64,000 nt of DNA, taken from positions 157,426-221,425 of the forward strand of contig NZ_FNNZ01000007.1 of assembly GCF_900106925.1 (NCBI RefSeq). The letters run 5' to 3'. Source of the DNA: Thiocapsa roseopersicina (lineage in GTDB: Bacteria; Pseudomonadota; Gammaproteobacteria; Chromatiales; Chromatiaceae). How positions within the stretch are numbered: position 1 is the stretch's first letter; each line of letters begins with the position of its first letter. Below the pieces are notes generated by a model. That model was not told where the DNA came from. It did no database searches and worked only from the letters and a program-made list of their open reading frames with translations. Below are positions 35,749 to 44,686 of this stretch, in pieces. Position numbers and translations under genes: made by a program.

Positions 35749-37601
35749 CGCATCACCTCTCCACGGTCGGTCTTGAGCAGGGTCTCGGTAAAACTGTTGA
35801 TCGAGCAGTAGCGGGCGAAGAAGCGTTCGAGCACGGACCCCAGGAGGAAGACGCCGGTCCCCTCGAAGGCGGTCTCGTCGCAATGCAGACTGATCTCCAA
35901 ACCGCGCGCATAGGTGACCGGCCGCACGCCGGGCAGGCGTCGGGTGACGGGGCGCGAGGCCACACCGCGCAAACCTTCGACCTGATGACGGACATCGGCG
36001 TTGGCGAGATCCGCGTAGAGCGCCAAGAGCTCGCGGAGTGCCGCCGCGCCGGTACCGCCGTCGCTGTCGGCGATCGAGAGATAATTCAGAGACAGATGGC
36101 TGATGAGGCGCCAGGCGGTGTCGCCGTGCGCATGCGAAGGCTGCGGTCGCGTCGGCCCGGCCACCACACGCACCGCCTGCACGGGCGCGCCGATCTCGAG
36201 CGAGAAATCCGTCGTGCCGGCGCCGACGGGCATCTGCAGCGGCAAATCCCGGTTGGTGCAGAGTCCGGTCACCGCGAGCTGACGCAGCTGACTCGACCAA
36301 GGGGCATCCCCGCTGTCGACCAGATTCACATAAACCTCGCTGCCGATGTAGCTCGAACGCGGCCCCTGTCGGCGCTGCCGCGAGGAGAGGCGGCGCGGCA
36401 CCCGATGCACGCTGTAGTAGGCAGGCTCGGCTTCTTGCGCGCTCATGTCGGTGGCGGAATAGAAGGGCCTGAACTCGCGCATCTCCGTGGTCGCGGCCCC
36501 GTAACCCGTCACACCGTCGACGCGATAGACCTCGAAGTCCATCGGGCGGGTCCGGTCCGGAACGACGTGATAGTCCGGCCCGGCATCGCCGAGATGGATT
36601 CGGTCGCAGCGCTTGGGAAAGAGGTTGATTGCGGGGGTGCAATGGAGTGCGAAGTTGCCCGCGCCGAGAATGCCGTCGAGTGACGGGGCCGTCTGATCGA
36701 AGAGCAGAATCAGATCCACCTCGGGCGCGGCGATGCGTCGCAGGATCGACCCCAGCGCCTCGATGGCCACGAAGAGAAAGCGCTGGGGAAAGGCGAAATA
36801 TTCATGCAGATGCCGATACCCGTGAAAGGACGTCGGGGCATAGGGCAAGAGGGCCTCGTCCTCTTCGAAGCCGAGCGGATGCAGGACGCTCGGCGGGAGC
36901 ACCTCGATCCAAGGCACCGGCCGCGCCGTCGGCTGGACCAGCACCGCCGTGGTCTTGCCGAGCAGCTGGGCATAGAGATCGAACGGGATCTGGTCGGTCC
37001 CCTGCAGGAAGAGATCCAGGCGGAACAGGCCGGGCCGGCTCGGGGCGAGCTGCGCGAAGGTCAGGCCGGCCGTCATGCGCAGACGCAGCCGGATCCCGGC
37101 CTTGCTGCGTTGCAGGGCCGGCAGATCCGCCCTCGCGACCGGCCCGATATGGGTGAAATATTCCGCTTCCGTCAGCTCGAGGGGCCAGAGCCGCACCTCA
37201 TGGGCCGTGCGGTAATCGCAGGCGGTCTGCTCGCCCTTGCCGATGGTGCTGCGCAATTGCGTCTCGCGCGGCAGAGCGACACCCTCGGCGAGCGCCCCTT
37301 CGTTGAGATCCGGCTGAAGCTGGACCACCGTCATCGATGGAGTCGGCGCCAGATAGTGGGGATAGACGGTCTCCAACAGGTGCTGCGTGAAGGCCGGAAA
37401 CTCGGCGTCGATCTTGAGCTGGACCCGGGCGGCCAGGAAGGCAAAGCCCTCGAGCAGACGCTCGACATAGGGGTCGGCACACTCGAAACCGGAAAGACCC
37501 AGCCGTCCGGCGATCTTGGGGAATTCGGCCGCGAACTCGCCGCCCATCTCGCGCAGATGCGTAAGCTCGCGGTTGTAGTAGGACAGGAGACGTGGATCCA
37601 T
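35712..37601 (-). CDS. tssF: T6SS baseplate protein TssF
   Basis: A 629-residue baseplate wedge protein, partner of TssG. It starts MDPRLLSYYNRELTHLREMG and continues FAAEFPKIAGRLGL and DPYVERLLEGFAFLAARV, the family signature. The end (DRGEVMRWPATIGRRPIL) also matches TssF and overlaps tssG by 37 bases. The ATG at 37601 is nine bases after the tssE stop and fixes the start; the frame upstream of it belongs to tssE in another frame. No anomalies. Confidence 0.94.
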   Translation of the reverse strand: MDPRLLSYYNRELTHLREMGGEFAAEFPKIAGRLGLSGFECADPYVERLLEGFAFLAARVQLKIDAEFPAFTQHLLETVYPHYLAPTPSMTVVQLQPDLNEGALAEGVALPRETQLRSTIGKGEQTACDYRTAHEVRLWPLELTEAEYFTHIGPVARADLPALQRSKAGIRLRLRMTAGLTFAQLAPSRPGLFRLDLFLQGTDQIPFDLYAQLLGKTTAVLVQPTARPVPWIEVLPPSVLHPLGFEEDEALLPYAPTSFHGYRHLHEYFAFPQRFLFVAIEALGSILRRIAAPEVDLILLFDQTAPSLDGILGAGNFALHCTPAINLFPKRCDRIHLGDAGPDYHVVPDRTRPMDFEVYRVDGVTGYGAATTEMREFRPFYSATDMSAQEAEPAYYSVHRVPRRLSSRQRRQGPRSSYIGSEVYVNLVDSGDAPWSSQLRQLAVTGLCTNRDLPLQMPVGAGTTDFSLEIGAPVQAVRVVAGPTRPQPSHAHGDTAWRLISHLSLNYLSIADSDGGTGAAALRELLALYADLANADVRHQVEGLRGVASRPVTRRLPGVRPVTYARGLEISLHCDETAFEGTGVFLLGSVLERFFARYCSINSFTETLLKTDRGEVMRWPATIGRRPIL

Positions 37602-37609
37602 GATGTGGC

Positions 37610-38122
37610 TCAGCCGCTCGACGGCGTCGTCTCGTAGACATGGATCTCGCCGTTCTCCAGGTCCACGTCGGTCTTGAGATAGAGACGCTGCGGCATGGGC
37701 GTGCCCCAAAGCTCCCCTTCGATATCGAAACGGATGGCGTTCGGTGTCATTTGCTCGGCGTCGACGATGGCGCGGATACTCAGACCCTGCCGCAGGATGC
37801 GCGGCTCGAAGCGCAGAATGGCTTGGCGCAGCAGGCGCTCCAGGGTCGGGACGTCGAGCCCGGAGAGGTTGCGCCCGGCGAGATCCGGCATCCCGTAGTT
37901 GACGACCGAGGATTGGACCTGCGGATAGGGGTCCAAGTCCTGGACCGTGGCCAGATCGCAGGCGTTGAGGAGCCACTCCAGATCCCGAATGACACATTGC
38001 TTGAGCTTGCGCGGCGAGAGGACACGCTGCTCCCGCGACTCCTCGCGCTGTTGCGGCGCATCGTCCGTCAGCCGGTCGAGCAGCGAGGGCTGCAGACGCT
38101 CTTTCGGGGTCAGATCCGCCAT
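37610..38122 (-). CDS. tssE: T6SS baseplate protein TssE (gp25-like)
   Basis: A 170-residue gp25-like protein that starts sheath polymerisation on the baseplate. The visible signature runs from LQPSLLDRLTDD through QCVIRDLEWLLNACDL, SSVVNYGMPDLAG and RQAILRFEPRIL to the beta hairpin FDIEGELWGTPMPQRLYLKT. The start at 38122 gives the normal family length; the longer frame to 38800 overlaps tagJ and is spurious. It is five bases from tagJ. Confidence 0.93.
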   Translation of the reverse strand: MADLTPKERLQPSLLDRLTDDAPQQREESREQRVLSPRKLKQCVIRDLEWLLNACDLATVQDLDPYPQVQSSVVNYGMPDLAGRNLSGLDVPTLERLLRQAILRFEPRILRQGLSIRAIVDAEQMTPNAIRFDIEGELWGTPMPQRLYLKTDVDLENGEIHVYETTPSSG

Positions 38123-38127
38123 TGCGC

Positions 38128-38934
38128 TCAGGACACCCCTTCCGACGGCGGATCGATCTCGACACGGCGGGTCGCCAGCAGGGGATAGTCGCCGACGTCC
38201 GTGGTCAGCATGCGTTGACCCAGACCGGTGAAGAGCTCGCCGCCCTGCTCCGTCCACTCGGTCAGACGCGCGAGTCGGATGCGCGGATCCGGACTCGACT
38301 CCGAGCCCGGATAACGGCACGGGACGAAGGCGACCGCCTCGCCCCCGTTGGCCCAGGTGATGTGTGCCGGTGCCCAGACCAGGTCGCGCAGATCGGCCGG
38401 CTCCTCCAGCACCAGCGCCCGCAGATGCTGGAAGGGGACCCAGAAATAGCGTCCGTCCACGATGATCTCCAGCATGGGTCCCAGGCGCCCGTCGGCATCG
38501 GCGATCCAGGCAAACGGCTCCCCGTCGATGCGCCCCTCCGAGATCGGGGCCGCCTCCAATGCCTGCTCGCGCAACGCCTGCGACTGCTCCATGCGCCCCT
38601 GAGCCGCGAGACGCAGTGACTGGAACAGGAGTGCGACCCACTGCGCCGGCTCGCCCAGAACCAACGGGTCGCGCTCCCCGGCGAAGACCTGCGCACGCAG
38701 GGCCTCGCAGCGCAGGACATCGCGATAGGTGCTGACCATCGCGAGGGTGCCGGCATCCAGCTCCCCGGCGACATTGAGCTGACTCAGCGCCCGGTCCCAC
38801 TGACCCATTACGGCGAACAACTGGAACAGAAAAGTCCGCAGACGCGCGTCCGCCGGCGAGCGGCGAACGCGATCGGTTAAATCGGAGAGGGCGGCATCCA
38901 GGTCGCCTTGCTTCAATGCCTCTTCGGCACCCAT
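38128..38934 (-). CDS. tagJ: T6SS accessory protein TagJ (ImpE)
   Basis: A 268-residue TagJ/ImpE protein. It has an N-terminal TPR-like region (MGAEEALKQGDLDAALSDLT, FLFQLFAVMGQWDRALSQL) and a C-terminal SciE-type domain (FAWIADADGRLGPMLEIIVD, YFWVPFQHLRALVLEEPADL). TagJ binds the sheath subunit TssB and helps ClpV engage it in systems that carry it. Its position directly before tssE is typical. Confidence 0.9.
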   Translation of the reverse strand: MGAEEALKQGDLDAALSDLTDRVRRSPADARLRTFLFQLFAVMGQWDRALSQLNVAGELDAGTLAMVSTYRDVLRCEALRAQVFAGERDPLVLGEPAQWVALLFQSLRLAAQGRMEQSQALREQALEAAPISEGRIDGEPFAWIADADGRLGPMLEIIVDGRYFWVPFQHLRALVLEEPADLRDLVWAPAHITWANGGEAVAFVPCRYPGSESSPDPRIRLARLTEWTEQGGELFTGLGQRMLTTDVGDYPLLATRRVEIDPPSEGVS

Positions 38935-39007
38935 AGGCGTCTCCCGGCGCCGGGCATCTGGTGTCCGGCGCGCTTAGGCTTCAGCGGTTACGCATGACCC
39001 GGCGACA

Positions 39008-39212
39008 TAAACCGCGTCCCGAGCGACATGCGTCGTTTTCCTTGTGCTTTTTGCTTCGGAGATATCCTCGATCCCAGTGAGAGATCCCAGTGAGACGCGG
39101 TTTAGAATTTAATATTTTTTAGTATCTTAAACCGCGCCGACTCCAACGGTCGTCAAGCCTGACCGGGCCATTCCCATCCAAAAACATCGCATACCGCGCC
39201 GGGCGCGATTTA
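39008..39212 (-). repeat. Composite intergenic repeat (two TAAACCGCG units joined by a 23-bp AT-rich linker)
   Basis: The 85-bp unit at 39128-39212 and the 97-bp unit at 39008-39104 each have TAAACCGCG-type inverted ends (one end degraded to CGCGATTTA). A 23-base AT-rich linker at 39105-39127 joins them. The longer unit contains a 13-base tandem duplication (GATCCCAGTGAGA), which accounts for its extra length over the usual 84. Read on the minus strand, the order matches the composites at 52646-52837 and 56768-56960. The outermost TAA (39212-39210) is the stop codon of hcp. Confidence 0.88.
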
Positions 39213-39698
39213 ATCCTGCTTGTTGGTCTCCAGATTCCAAGTTCGGTCGGTCGCCGAACCCGCCTTGCCGGCATGGTCGATCGGCGTGTACTCCCACTTG
39301 ATCTTGCCGTAGGCGAAGGTGACCTGCTCGAGGGGCTTGATCTCGTCGCCGCGACTCCCGCCCGGCGACACGGAGGTGACGATGCAGTCTTCGAGCGTGT
39401 ACTTCATGAACGTGTGTTTGTCGCCGGTGGCCAGGCAGAGTTCAAGCTCGACCTTCGGGATGTGCTCGCCCTTCGCGCACTTGATGTTGAGATCCGGCGT
39501 GGCATTGTCGATGGTCTTTGTCACGGCGAGATTCTGGAAATCGGCACGGCCCCCGGTGCGTCCGCCGGTGGCACTGGCACCCGAGACGGGCTGCGAGACA
39601 CCGTGACTGAAGCTCAGGATCTCGATCCACTTGCTATGGGCATCGTCGCTGCTTTCGCCATCGATGCCTTCGATCTTCAGGAACATATCAACGGCCAT
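39210..39698 (-). CDS. hcp: T6SS inner-tube protein Hcp (TssD)
   Basis: The secreted ring protein that stacks into the T6SS tube. The 162 residues match Hcp throughout: MAVDMFLKIEGIDGESSDD, WIEILSFSHGVSQPVSG, FQNLAVTKTIDNATPDL, MKYTLEDCIVTSVSPGG and VTFAYGKIKWEY. Intergenic repeats stand on both sides (39008-39212 and 39822-39905), and the 3' repeat supplies its TAA stop. It is therefore probably a separately tuned message within the tss operon, which suits a subunit needed in large amounts. GGAGG lies upstream of the ATG. Confidence 0.96.
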   Translation of the reverse strand: MAVDMFLKIEGIDGESSDDAHSKWIEILSFSHGVSQPVSGASATGGRTGGRADFQNLAVTKTIDNATPDLNIKCAKGEHIPKVELELCLATGDKHTFMKYTLEDCIVTSVSPGGSRGDEIKPLEQVTFAYGKIKWEYTPIDHAGKAGSATDRTWNLETNKQD

Positions 39699-39821
39699 GA
39701 CAAACCTCCTCGCTGCTAAAGTAGGAATGTTGTTTGCCGACGTCTTCTACCATCGCATCGGCTTGTGGAGTCGCCGATTCCCTGACGGACCTGCGTGTAC
39801 CCTAACAAACGAAATCGATAC

Positions 39822-39905
39822 TGAACCGCGCCCGGAGCGAGATGCTCATTTTCGAGTGAGCTCGACGTTTTGTGCATCCCCGACCCTTAGCGGAGACGCG
39901 GTTTA
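39822..39905 (-). repeat. 84-bp intergenic repeat unit (R-type) between tssC and hcp
   Basis: Read on the minus strand it begins TAAACCGCGTCTCCGC and ends GGGCGCGGTTCA. It matches closely the right-hand unit at 52754-52837, sharing for example CTAAGGG and GCATCTCGCTC. Its first TAA (39905-39903) is the stop codon of tssC. It may attenuate transcription between tssC and hcp. Confidence 0.86.
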
Positions 39906-41402
39906 AGTCTTCTGCGAAGGTAGCTTCGAAACCAACCGCAGAGAGACGGTCAGGCCTTCGAGCTGATAGTGCGGTCTCAGATAAAAGACCGAGTTGTAAT
40001 ACCCCGGATTGCCTTCGACCTCCGTGACGACGACCTGCGCGGCCGCCAGCGGTTTACGGGCCTTGTCGACCTCCGAGGCGTTGGCCGGATTGGGCTCGAC
40101 GTACTTGTTGATCCATTTGTTGAGCCACTTCTCCATGTCGTCGCGCTCCTTAAACGACCCAATCTTGTCGCGCACGATCGCCTTCAGATAATGCGCAAAC
40201 CGGCAGACGGCAAAGAGATACGGCAGACGAGCCGACAGATTGGCGTTGGCGGTCGCATCCGGGTCGTCGTACTCGAAGGGTTTTTGCAGCGACTGGGCGC
40301 CGATGAAGGCCGCGAAGTCGGTATTTTTCTTGTGCATGAGGGGCATGAAACCGTTCTTCGCCAGCTCCGCCTCGCGCCGGTCGTCGATGGCGATCTCGGT
40401 CGGACACTTCATATCCACACCGCCGTCGTCGGTCGGGAAGGTGTGAACGGGTAGCCCTTCGACGGCGCCGCCGGACTCCACGCCGCGGATGCGCGAGCAC
40501 CACCCGTAGAGCTTGAAGGCCCGATTGATGTTGACGGCCATCGCATAGGCGGAGTTCGACCAGGTGTAGCGGCTGTGGTCGCCCAAGCCGGTGTCTTCCT
40601 CGAAGTCGAATTCCTCGACCGGATCGGTCTTCGCCCCGTAGGGCAAGCGGGCCAGGAAGCGCGGCATGGCCAACCCGATATAGCGTGAATCCTCGGACTC
40701 GCGCAGCGATTTCCAGGCGGCATATTCGGGCGTTTGGAAGATCTTGGTCAGATCGCGCGGATTGCTCAGCTCCTGCCAGGACTCCATCTGCATGATCCCC
40801 GCGTCCGCCCCCGCGATGAAGGGGGTATGCGCGGCTGCGGAGATCTGGGCCATTTGGCCGAGAAGCTCGACATCCGGCGGGCTGTGATCGAAATAATAGT
40901 CCCCGACGATACAGCCGAACGGCTCCCCGCCGAACATGCTGTATTCCTCGGTATAGATCTTCTTGAAGATCGGGCTTTGGTCCCAGGCCGTTCCCTTGAA
41001 TTTCTTCAAGGACTTGTGCAGCTCCTTTTTCGAGATGTTCATGACCCGGATCTTGAGCATCTCGTCCGTTTCGGTGTTGTTCACGAGATGATGCAGACCG
41101 CGCCAGCTGCCTTCGAGCGCCTGGAAATCAGCGTGATGCAGAATCAGATTGACCTGCTCGGTCAGCTTTCGATCGATCTCGGCAATGATCGACTCGATGG
41201 TGCGCACGGCATCGTCGGAGATGAGCGCGGTCTGCTCCAGCGCCTGCGCCGCGAGGGTCTGTACCGCACCCTCCACCGCCTCGCGGGCACGGTCGGAGCG
41301 GGGCTTGAATTCCTTCTGCAGCAGCGAGGTAAAGGCACCGGCCTCGATCGGTTCGGCCGTCGCGCTCTCCCGGGCCAGAGGTTGGGTCTCGGTCTCGGCC
41401 AT
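39903..41402 (-). CDS. tssC: T6SS contractile sheath large subunit TssC
   Basis: Together with TssB it forms the contractile sheath. The 499-residue product starts MAETETQPLARESATAEPIE, with GGAGGAG placed well upstream. It contains family blocks DAVRTIESIIAEIDRKLTEQ, LEGSWRGLHHLVNNTETDEM, GEPFGCIVGDYYF, FIAGADAGIMQMESWQEL and YLKAIVRDKIGSF. The upstream frame to 41456 runs into tssB and is rejected. The stop codon is part of the repeat at 39822-39905. Confidence 0.96.
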   Translation of the reverse strand: MAETETQPLARESATAEPIEAGAFTSLLQKEFKPRSDRAREAVEGAVQTLAAQALEQTALISDDAVRTIESIIAEIDRKLTEQVNLILHHADFQALEGSWRGLHHLVNNTETDEMLKIRVMNISKKELHKSLKKFKGTAWDQSPIFKKIYTEEYSMFGGEPFGCIVGDYYFDHSPPDVELLGQMAQISAAAHTPFIAGADAGIMQMESWQELSNPRDLTKIFQTPEYAAWKSLRESEDSRYIGLAMPRFLARLPYGAKTDPVEEFDFEEDTGLGDHSRYTWSNSAYAMAVNINRAFKLYGWCSRIRGVESGGAVEGLPVHTFPTDDGGVDMKCPTEIAIDDRREAELAKNGFMPLMHKKNTDFAAFIGAQSLQKPFEYDDPDATANANLSARLPYLFAVCRFAHYLKAIVRDKIGSFKERDDMEKWLNKWINKYVEPNPANASEVDKARKPLAAAQVVVTEVEGNPGYYNSVFYLRPHYQLEGLTVSLRLVSKLPSQKT

Positions 41403-41403
41403 C

Positions 41404-41928
41404 TTATTTCTCCTCCGCCTGAGACTGCGCATCCGCCGGCTTCGGCGCGGCGGCAAGGGCCTGCAATAGGGTCGGGTCTTGGAGCACCTTGGCGATCAAC
41501 TCCTCGGCACCGCTCTTGCCGTCCATATAGGTCAGGAGGTTGGCGAGCTGCGAGCGCGCGGTCAGCAGGTTGTTCAAGGCGTCGACCTTGCGCGCGACCG
41601 CCGCCGGCGAGAAGTCGTCCATGCTCTCGAAGGTCAGCTCCACGTTCAGGTTGCCCTCCCCGGTCAGTGTGTTGGGCACCTGGAAGGCCACGCGCGGCTT
41701 CATCGCCTTCAATCGATCATCGAAATTGTCGACGTCGATCTCGAGCATCTTGCGATCGGCGACCGGAGGCAGGGCGTCGACGGGCTTGCCCGAGAGATCC
41801 GCGAGAACGCCCATCACGAAGGGCAGCTGGATGGTCTTTTCGGCGCCGTAGAGCTCGACGTCGTACTCGATCTGCACCCGCGGTGCCCGATTGCGGGCGA
41901 TGAACTTCTGACTGCTTTCTTTCGCCAC
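41404..41928 (-). CDS. tssB: T6SS contractile sheath small subunit TssB
   Basis: A 174-residue sheath subunit with the diagnostic N-terminus SSQKFIARNRAPRVQIEYDV, ELYGAEKTIQLPFVMGVLAD and LEIDVDNFDDRLKAMKPRV. TssB carries the helix that ClpV and TagJ recognise. The stop is one base from the tssC start, so the pair is tightly coupled. Confidence 0.96.
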   Translation of the reverse strand: MAKESSQKFIARNRAPRVQIEYDVELYGAEKTIQLPFVMGVLADLSGKPVDALPPVADRKMLEIDVDNFDDRLKAMKPRVAFQVPNTLTGEGNLNVELTFESMDDFSPAAVARKVDALNNLLTARSQLANLLTYMDGKSGAEELIAKVLQDPTLLQALAAAPKPADAQSQAEEK

Positions 41929-41995
41929 TGAGAGTCTCCTCGCTCTGGAAGGGTCCGCGGCTTCGGGTCAACAGCATGTGGCCGCAGGCCAGGTT

Positions 41996-43039
41996 TCAGC
42001 CCTTGTCGTCGATCCCGCACACCTTCTGAATCTGGGGTAATGCATCCGGGGCAAGATCGCGCACGATGTCGACGAAGCTACCGGTCACGAGCCGTCGAGC
42101 ACGCTTCAACAACAAGGGAACGGGGCTCGATGGCTCGAAGCGCAGGTAGTAGTCGCAGATTCGGTCCAGGGACCGGACGACATCCTCGCGCGAATGGATG
42201 CCGACTCCGGGATGACCCGCGGTCGATGGCGGCGGTCTCTCCCCGCCCGGTCCGGCGTCCGGGTCGCTCCGCACCCCGGTCACCGACGCGGGCCGGCGCT
42301 CATCGAGGCGCACCTGCAAGACCCCCTGCATTGCGCCGAGTAGGTCCGTCAACGGCGAGAGGTCGGGCATGAGATCCGCGGAGACATGGGTAGCAAGGGC
42401 ATCGCTCAGCGCGCGCGCCCCGGCAAGCGCGGCATTCGCACCAAGCGCGGCCGAGCTCAGCTCCTCCAAGTCGCAATCCTGGAAGGCCCCGGCAATGGCC
42501 GCGCTGTCGCGTGGCTGTGCATCGCCGGGTGCGGCCGCCTTGCCCTCGGCAATCTCGATGTCTCGATAGGTCACGTGACCGAAGACCCGAGAGCGAATCA
42601 GCGGGGTCGTTCTCAACGGCATGAGGAGGGTGCCGTGTCCGCACAGATCGAGAAGCACATTGACCCGGGCGCCCGGATCCATGTCCTCCTCGGGATCGAG
42701 CCGGGGATGAAGATCATCCCAAAACCCACTGACCAATCCGGTCAATACCCCGAGCCCGTCACTCAATCCCGGAAGACCACGTGTTTGCAGCAATGCCCGC
42801 GCCAGGAATACGGCTGGGCGCAAATCCTTGGATCGCTTTAGCAGAGCGACGGCCAAGGTATGCACATGGCGCCAATCCGGCTCCTCCGCGGGGACGAGGC
42901 TGTCGCCCATGCGACGCTCGGGCGTGCCTGCGGCCGCCTGAACCATGGCGAGGAAGTCCGAATCGTATTCGAGATCATCCCCTACCGGAGATTCGGCAGA
43001 GATCGGCTGGAGGAGGATATCGAGGTCGAGGTCACTCAT
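41996..43039 (-). CDS. tssA: T6SS priming protein TssA
   Basis: TssA caps the growing tail and coordinates tube and sheath assembly. Of 347 residues, the ImpA-type N-terminal region is clear: LLQPISAESPVGDDLEYDSD, EPDWRHVHTLAVALLKRSKD and LARALLQTRGLPGLSDGLGV, then GFWDDLHPRLDPEEDMDPGA. A Pro/Gly-rich linker (about 270-290) precedes a short C-terminal domain (DRICDYYLRFEPSSPVPLLL). The start at 43039 precedes the family region directly. It is the first gene of the right T6SS block; 173 bases separate it from cobB. Confidence 0.92.
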   Translation of the reverse strand: MSDLDLDILLQPISAESPVGDDLEYDSDFLAMVQAAAGTPERRMGDSLVPAEEPDWRHVHTLAVALLKRSKDLRPAVFLARALLQTRGLPGLSDGLGVLTGLVSGFWDDLHPRLDPEEDMDPGARVNVLLDLCGHGTLLMPLRTTPLIRSRVFGHVTYRDIEIAEGKAAAPGDAQPRDSAAIAGAFQDCDLEELSSAALGANAALAGARALSDALATHVSADLMPDLSPLTDLLGAMQGVLQVRLDERRPASVTGVRSDPDAGPGGERPPPSTAGHPGVGIHSREDVVRSLDRICDYYLRFEPSSPVPLLLKRARRLVTGSFVDIVRDLAPDALPQIQKVCGIDDKG

Positions 43040-43211
43040 CGTGTCTGCGCACCGAGTCGGGGAGACAGCAAAAGAATCCAAGAGGACGACCCTATTCAAA
43101 TCCTATAGCACAGGACCCTGATCCCTGCAAAGACGGATCGGCGATTCCCCGGCAACCCCGACGCCTGGAGCGACTTCGCGATCTCGCCCAGAAACAGGGT
43201 GGAACAGGTGC

Positions 43212-44510
43212 TCAAGGCCCAAACAACGCCGCCACCGCCTCCGGGGCGGACGGAAAATAGAGATGCAGGTAGCTCGCCCGCACCGGACCGAGCCGATAAA
43301 AGGGCTCGCCCGGCTGTCCGTCGGAACGGCGTCGTCCGGTGCAGGTCGGCGTCATCGGACTCTTCAGGGCTGAATGATGAAAGCTGTGCCCGCGCGCTTC
43401 GCCCCCGGGCAGCGCGATCGATTCGAGGCCCAACCCGACCAGACGCGGCATCAGACGACCTTCCCCCGGCAGCAGACCGACCATGGCGCCGCGCTCGCCG
43501 TCGCGATCGAGCAGTGACTCAAGTAGATAGAGCATACCGCCGCATTCGGCATAGATCGGCCGACCGGCGTTCGCATGCCCCTGAATGGATGCCTTAATCG
43601 CGCGATTGCCCTCCAGCCGCTTCAGATGCAGCTCGGGGTATCCGCCGGGCAGGTAGATGGCGTCGGCGACCACGGCGGTGTCGGCGAGCGGGGAGAACTC
43701 GACCAGCTCGGCACCCATCGCGCGGAGCAGGTCCAGGTTCTCGGGATAGATGAAGCTGAAGGCGGCATCGCGGGCAACGGCGATCCTGCGCCCGGCCAGC
43801 AAAGGCGGCGGGGCCACGGCGACCTCGGCGGGTGGTTCAAAACGAACCGGATCGGGCAGCCGGGCCAAGGCGCTGTCGGCGATCACCTGCGCCGCGGCGT
43901 CGAGACGCCCATCCAGGTCGGCGATCTCCCCGGCCTGGACGAGGCCCAGATGTCGACTGGGCAGCGTGGCCTTTTCCACCCGTGGCAACGCGCCGAGAAA
44001 GGGAATGCCGTCCGGCATGCCGGCCGCCAGCATCTGGGCATGACGCGCACCGGCAACCCGATTGGCGATGACGCCTGCGAACGGGAGGCTCGACCGATAG
44101 CGGGCCAGGCCGAGCGCGAGCGCGCCGAAGGTTTGGCCCATACCGCCGGCGTCGATCAGGACCGCCACCGGGACACCGAAGGTCTGCGCGAGATCGGCCC
44201 CGGAAGGGGTGCCGTCGAAGAGCCCCATCGCCCCTTCGATCAGGATGAGATCCGCCGCGCCGGCGGCCGCATAGAGCTTGCGCCTCGAGTCTGCCTCGCC
44301 GACCATCCAGAGGTCGAGAGACTCGGCCTGCGTCCCGGCGGCGCGTCCGAGGACCATGGGGTCCAGGAAATCCGGTCCGGTCTTGAAGACCCGCACCCGC
44401 CGCCCTTGGTTGCGATGATGGCGCGCCAGTGCGGCGACCAACGTCGTCTTGCCCTGACCGGATGCGGGAGCGGCGAGAAACAGCGCGGGACAGGTTCGGG
44501 CAAGGGTCAT
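43212..44510 (-). CDS. cobB: Cobyrinic acid a,c-diamide synthase
   Basis: A glutamine-dependent ATPase that amidates the a and c side chains of (hydrogeno)byrinic or cobyrinic acid; CobB and CbiA are names for the same fold. Of 432 residues, the N-terminal P-loop-like domain shows LFLAAPASGQGKTTLVAALA, FKTGPDFLDPMVL and LILIEGAMGLFDG. The C-terminal amidotransferase has the nucleophile cysteine in IYAECGGMLYL and the histidine in RGHSFHHS. It is divergent from cobM, 176 bases away, and resumes the cobalamin locus after the T6SS island. Confidence 0.92.
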   Translation of the reverse strand: MTLARTCPALFLAAPASGQGKTTLVAALARHHRNQGRRVRVFKTGPDFLDPMVLGRAAGTQAESLDLWMVGEADSRRKLYAAAGAADLILIEGAMGLFDGTPSGADLAQTFGVPVAVLIDAGGMGQTFGALALGLARYRSSLPFAGVIANRVAGARHAQMLAAGMPDGIPFLGALPRVEKATLPSRHLGLVQAGEIADLDGRLDAAAQVIADSALARLPDPVRFEPPAEVAVAPPPLLAGRRIAVARDAAFSFIYPENLDLLRAMGAELVEFSPLADTAVVADAIYLPGGYPELHLKRLEGNRAIKASIQGHANAGRPIYAECGGMLYLLESLLDRDGERGAMVGLLPGEGRLMPRLVGLGLESIALPGGEARGHSFHHSALKSPMTPTCTGRRRSDGQPGEPFYRLGPVRASYLHLYFPSAPEAVAALFGP

Positions 44511-44686
44511 GGCTCGAGAGTCGATGCGGCCGTGTTGAAGACGAGGACCGGGCGCGGCCGGACGCATTGCGCGCCGATCGACCGGCCATCTATGCTGTCG
44601 GTTCGAGGCATCATGCTGGAAGCGACTTCGCCGATGCAACTCACCGTGGGTCGACAGCGAGCACAGTCTTATGGGTGAGGTTCAGT

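Noticed and set aside
44511..44686. Possible cobalamin riboswitch between cobB and cobM
   Set aside because: The divergent gap is only 176 bases and shows no recognisable riboswitch core on either strand.
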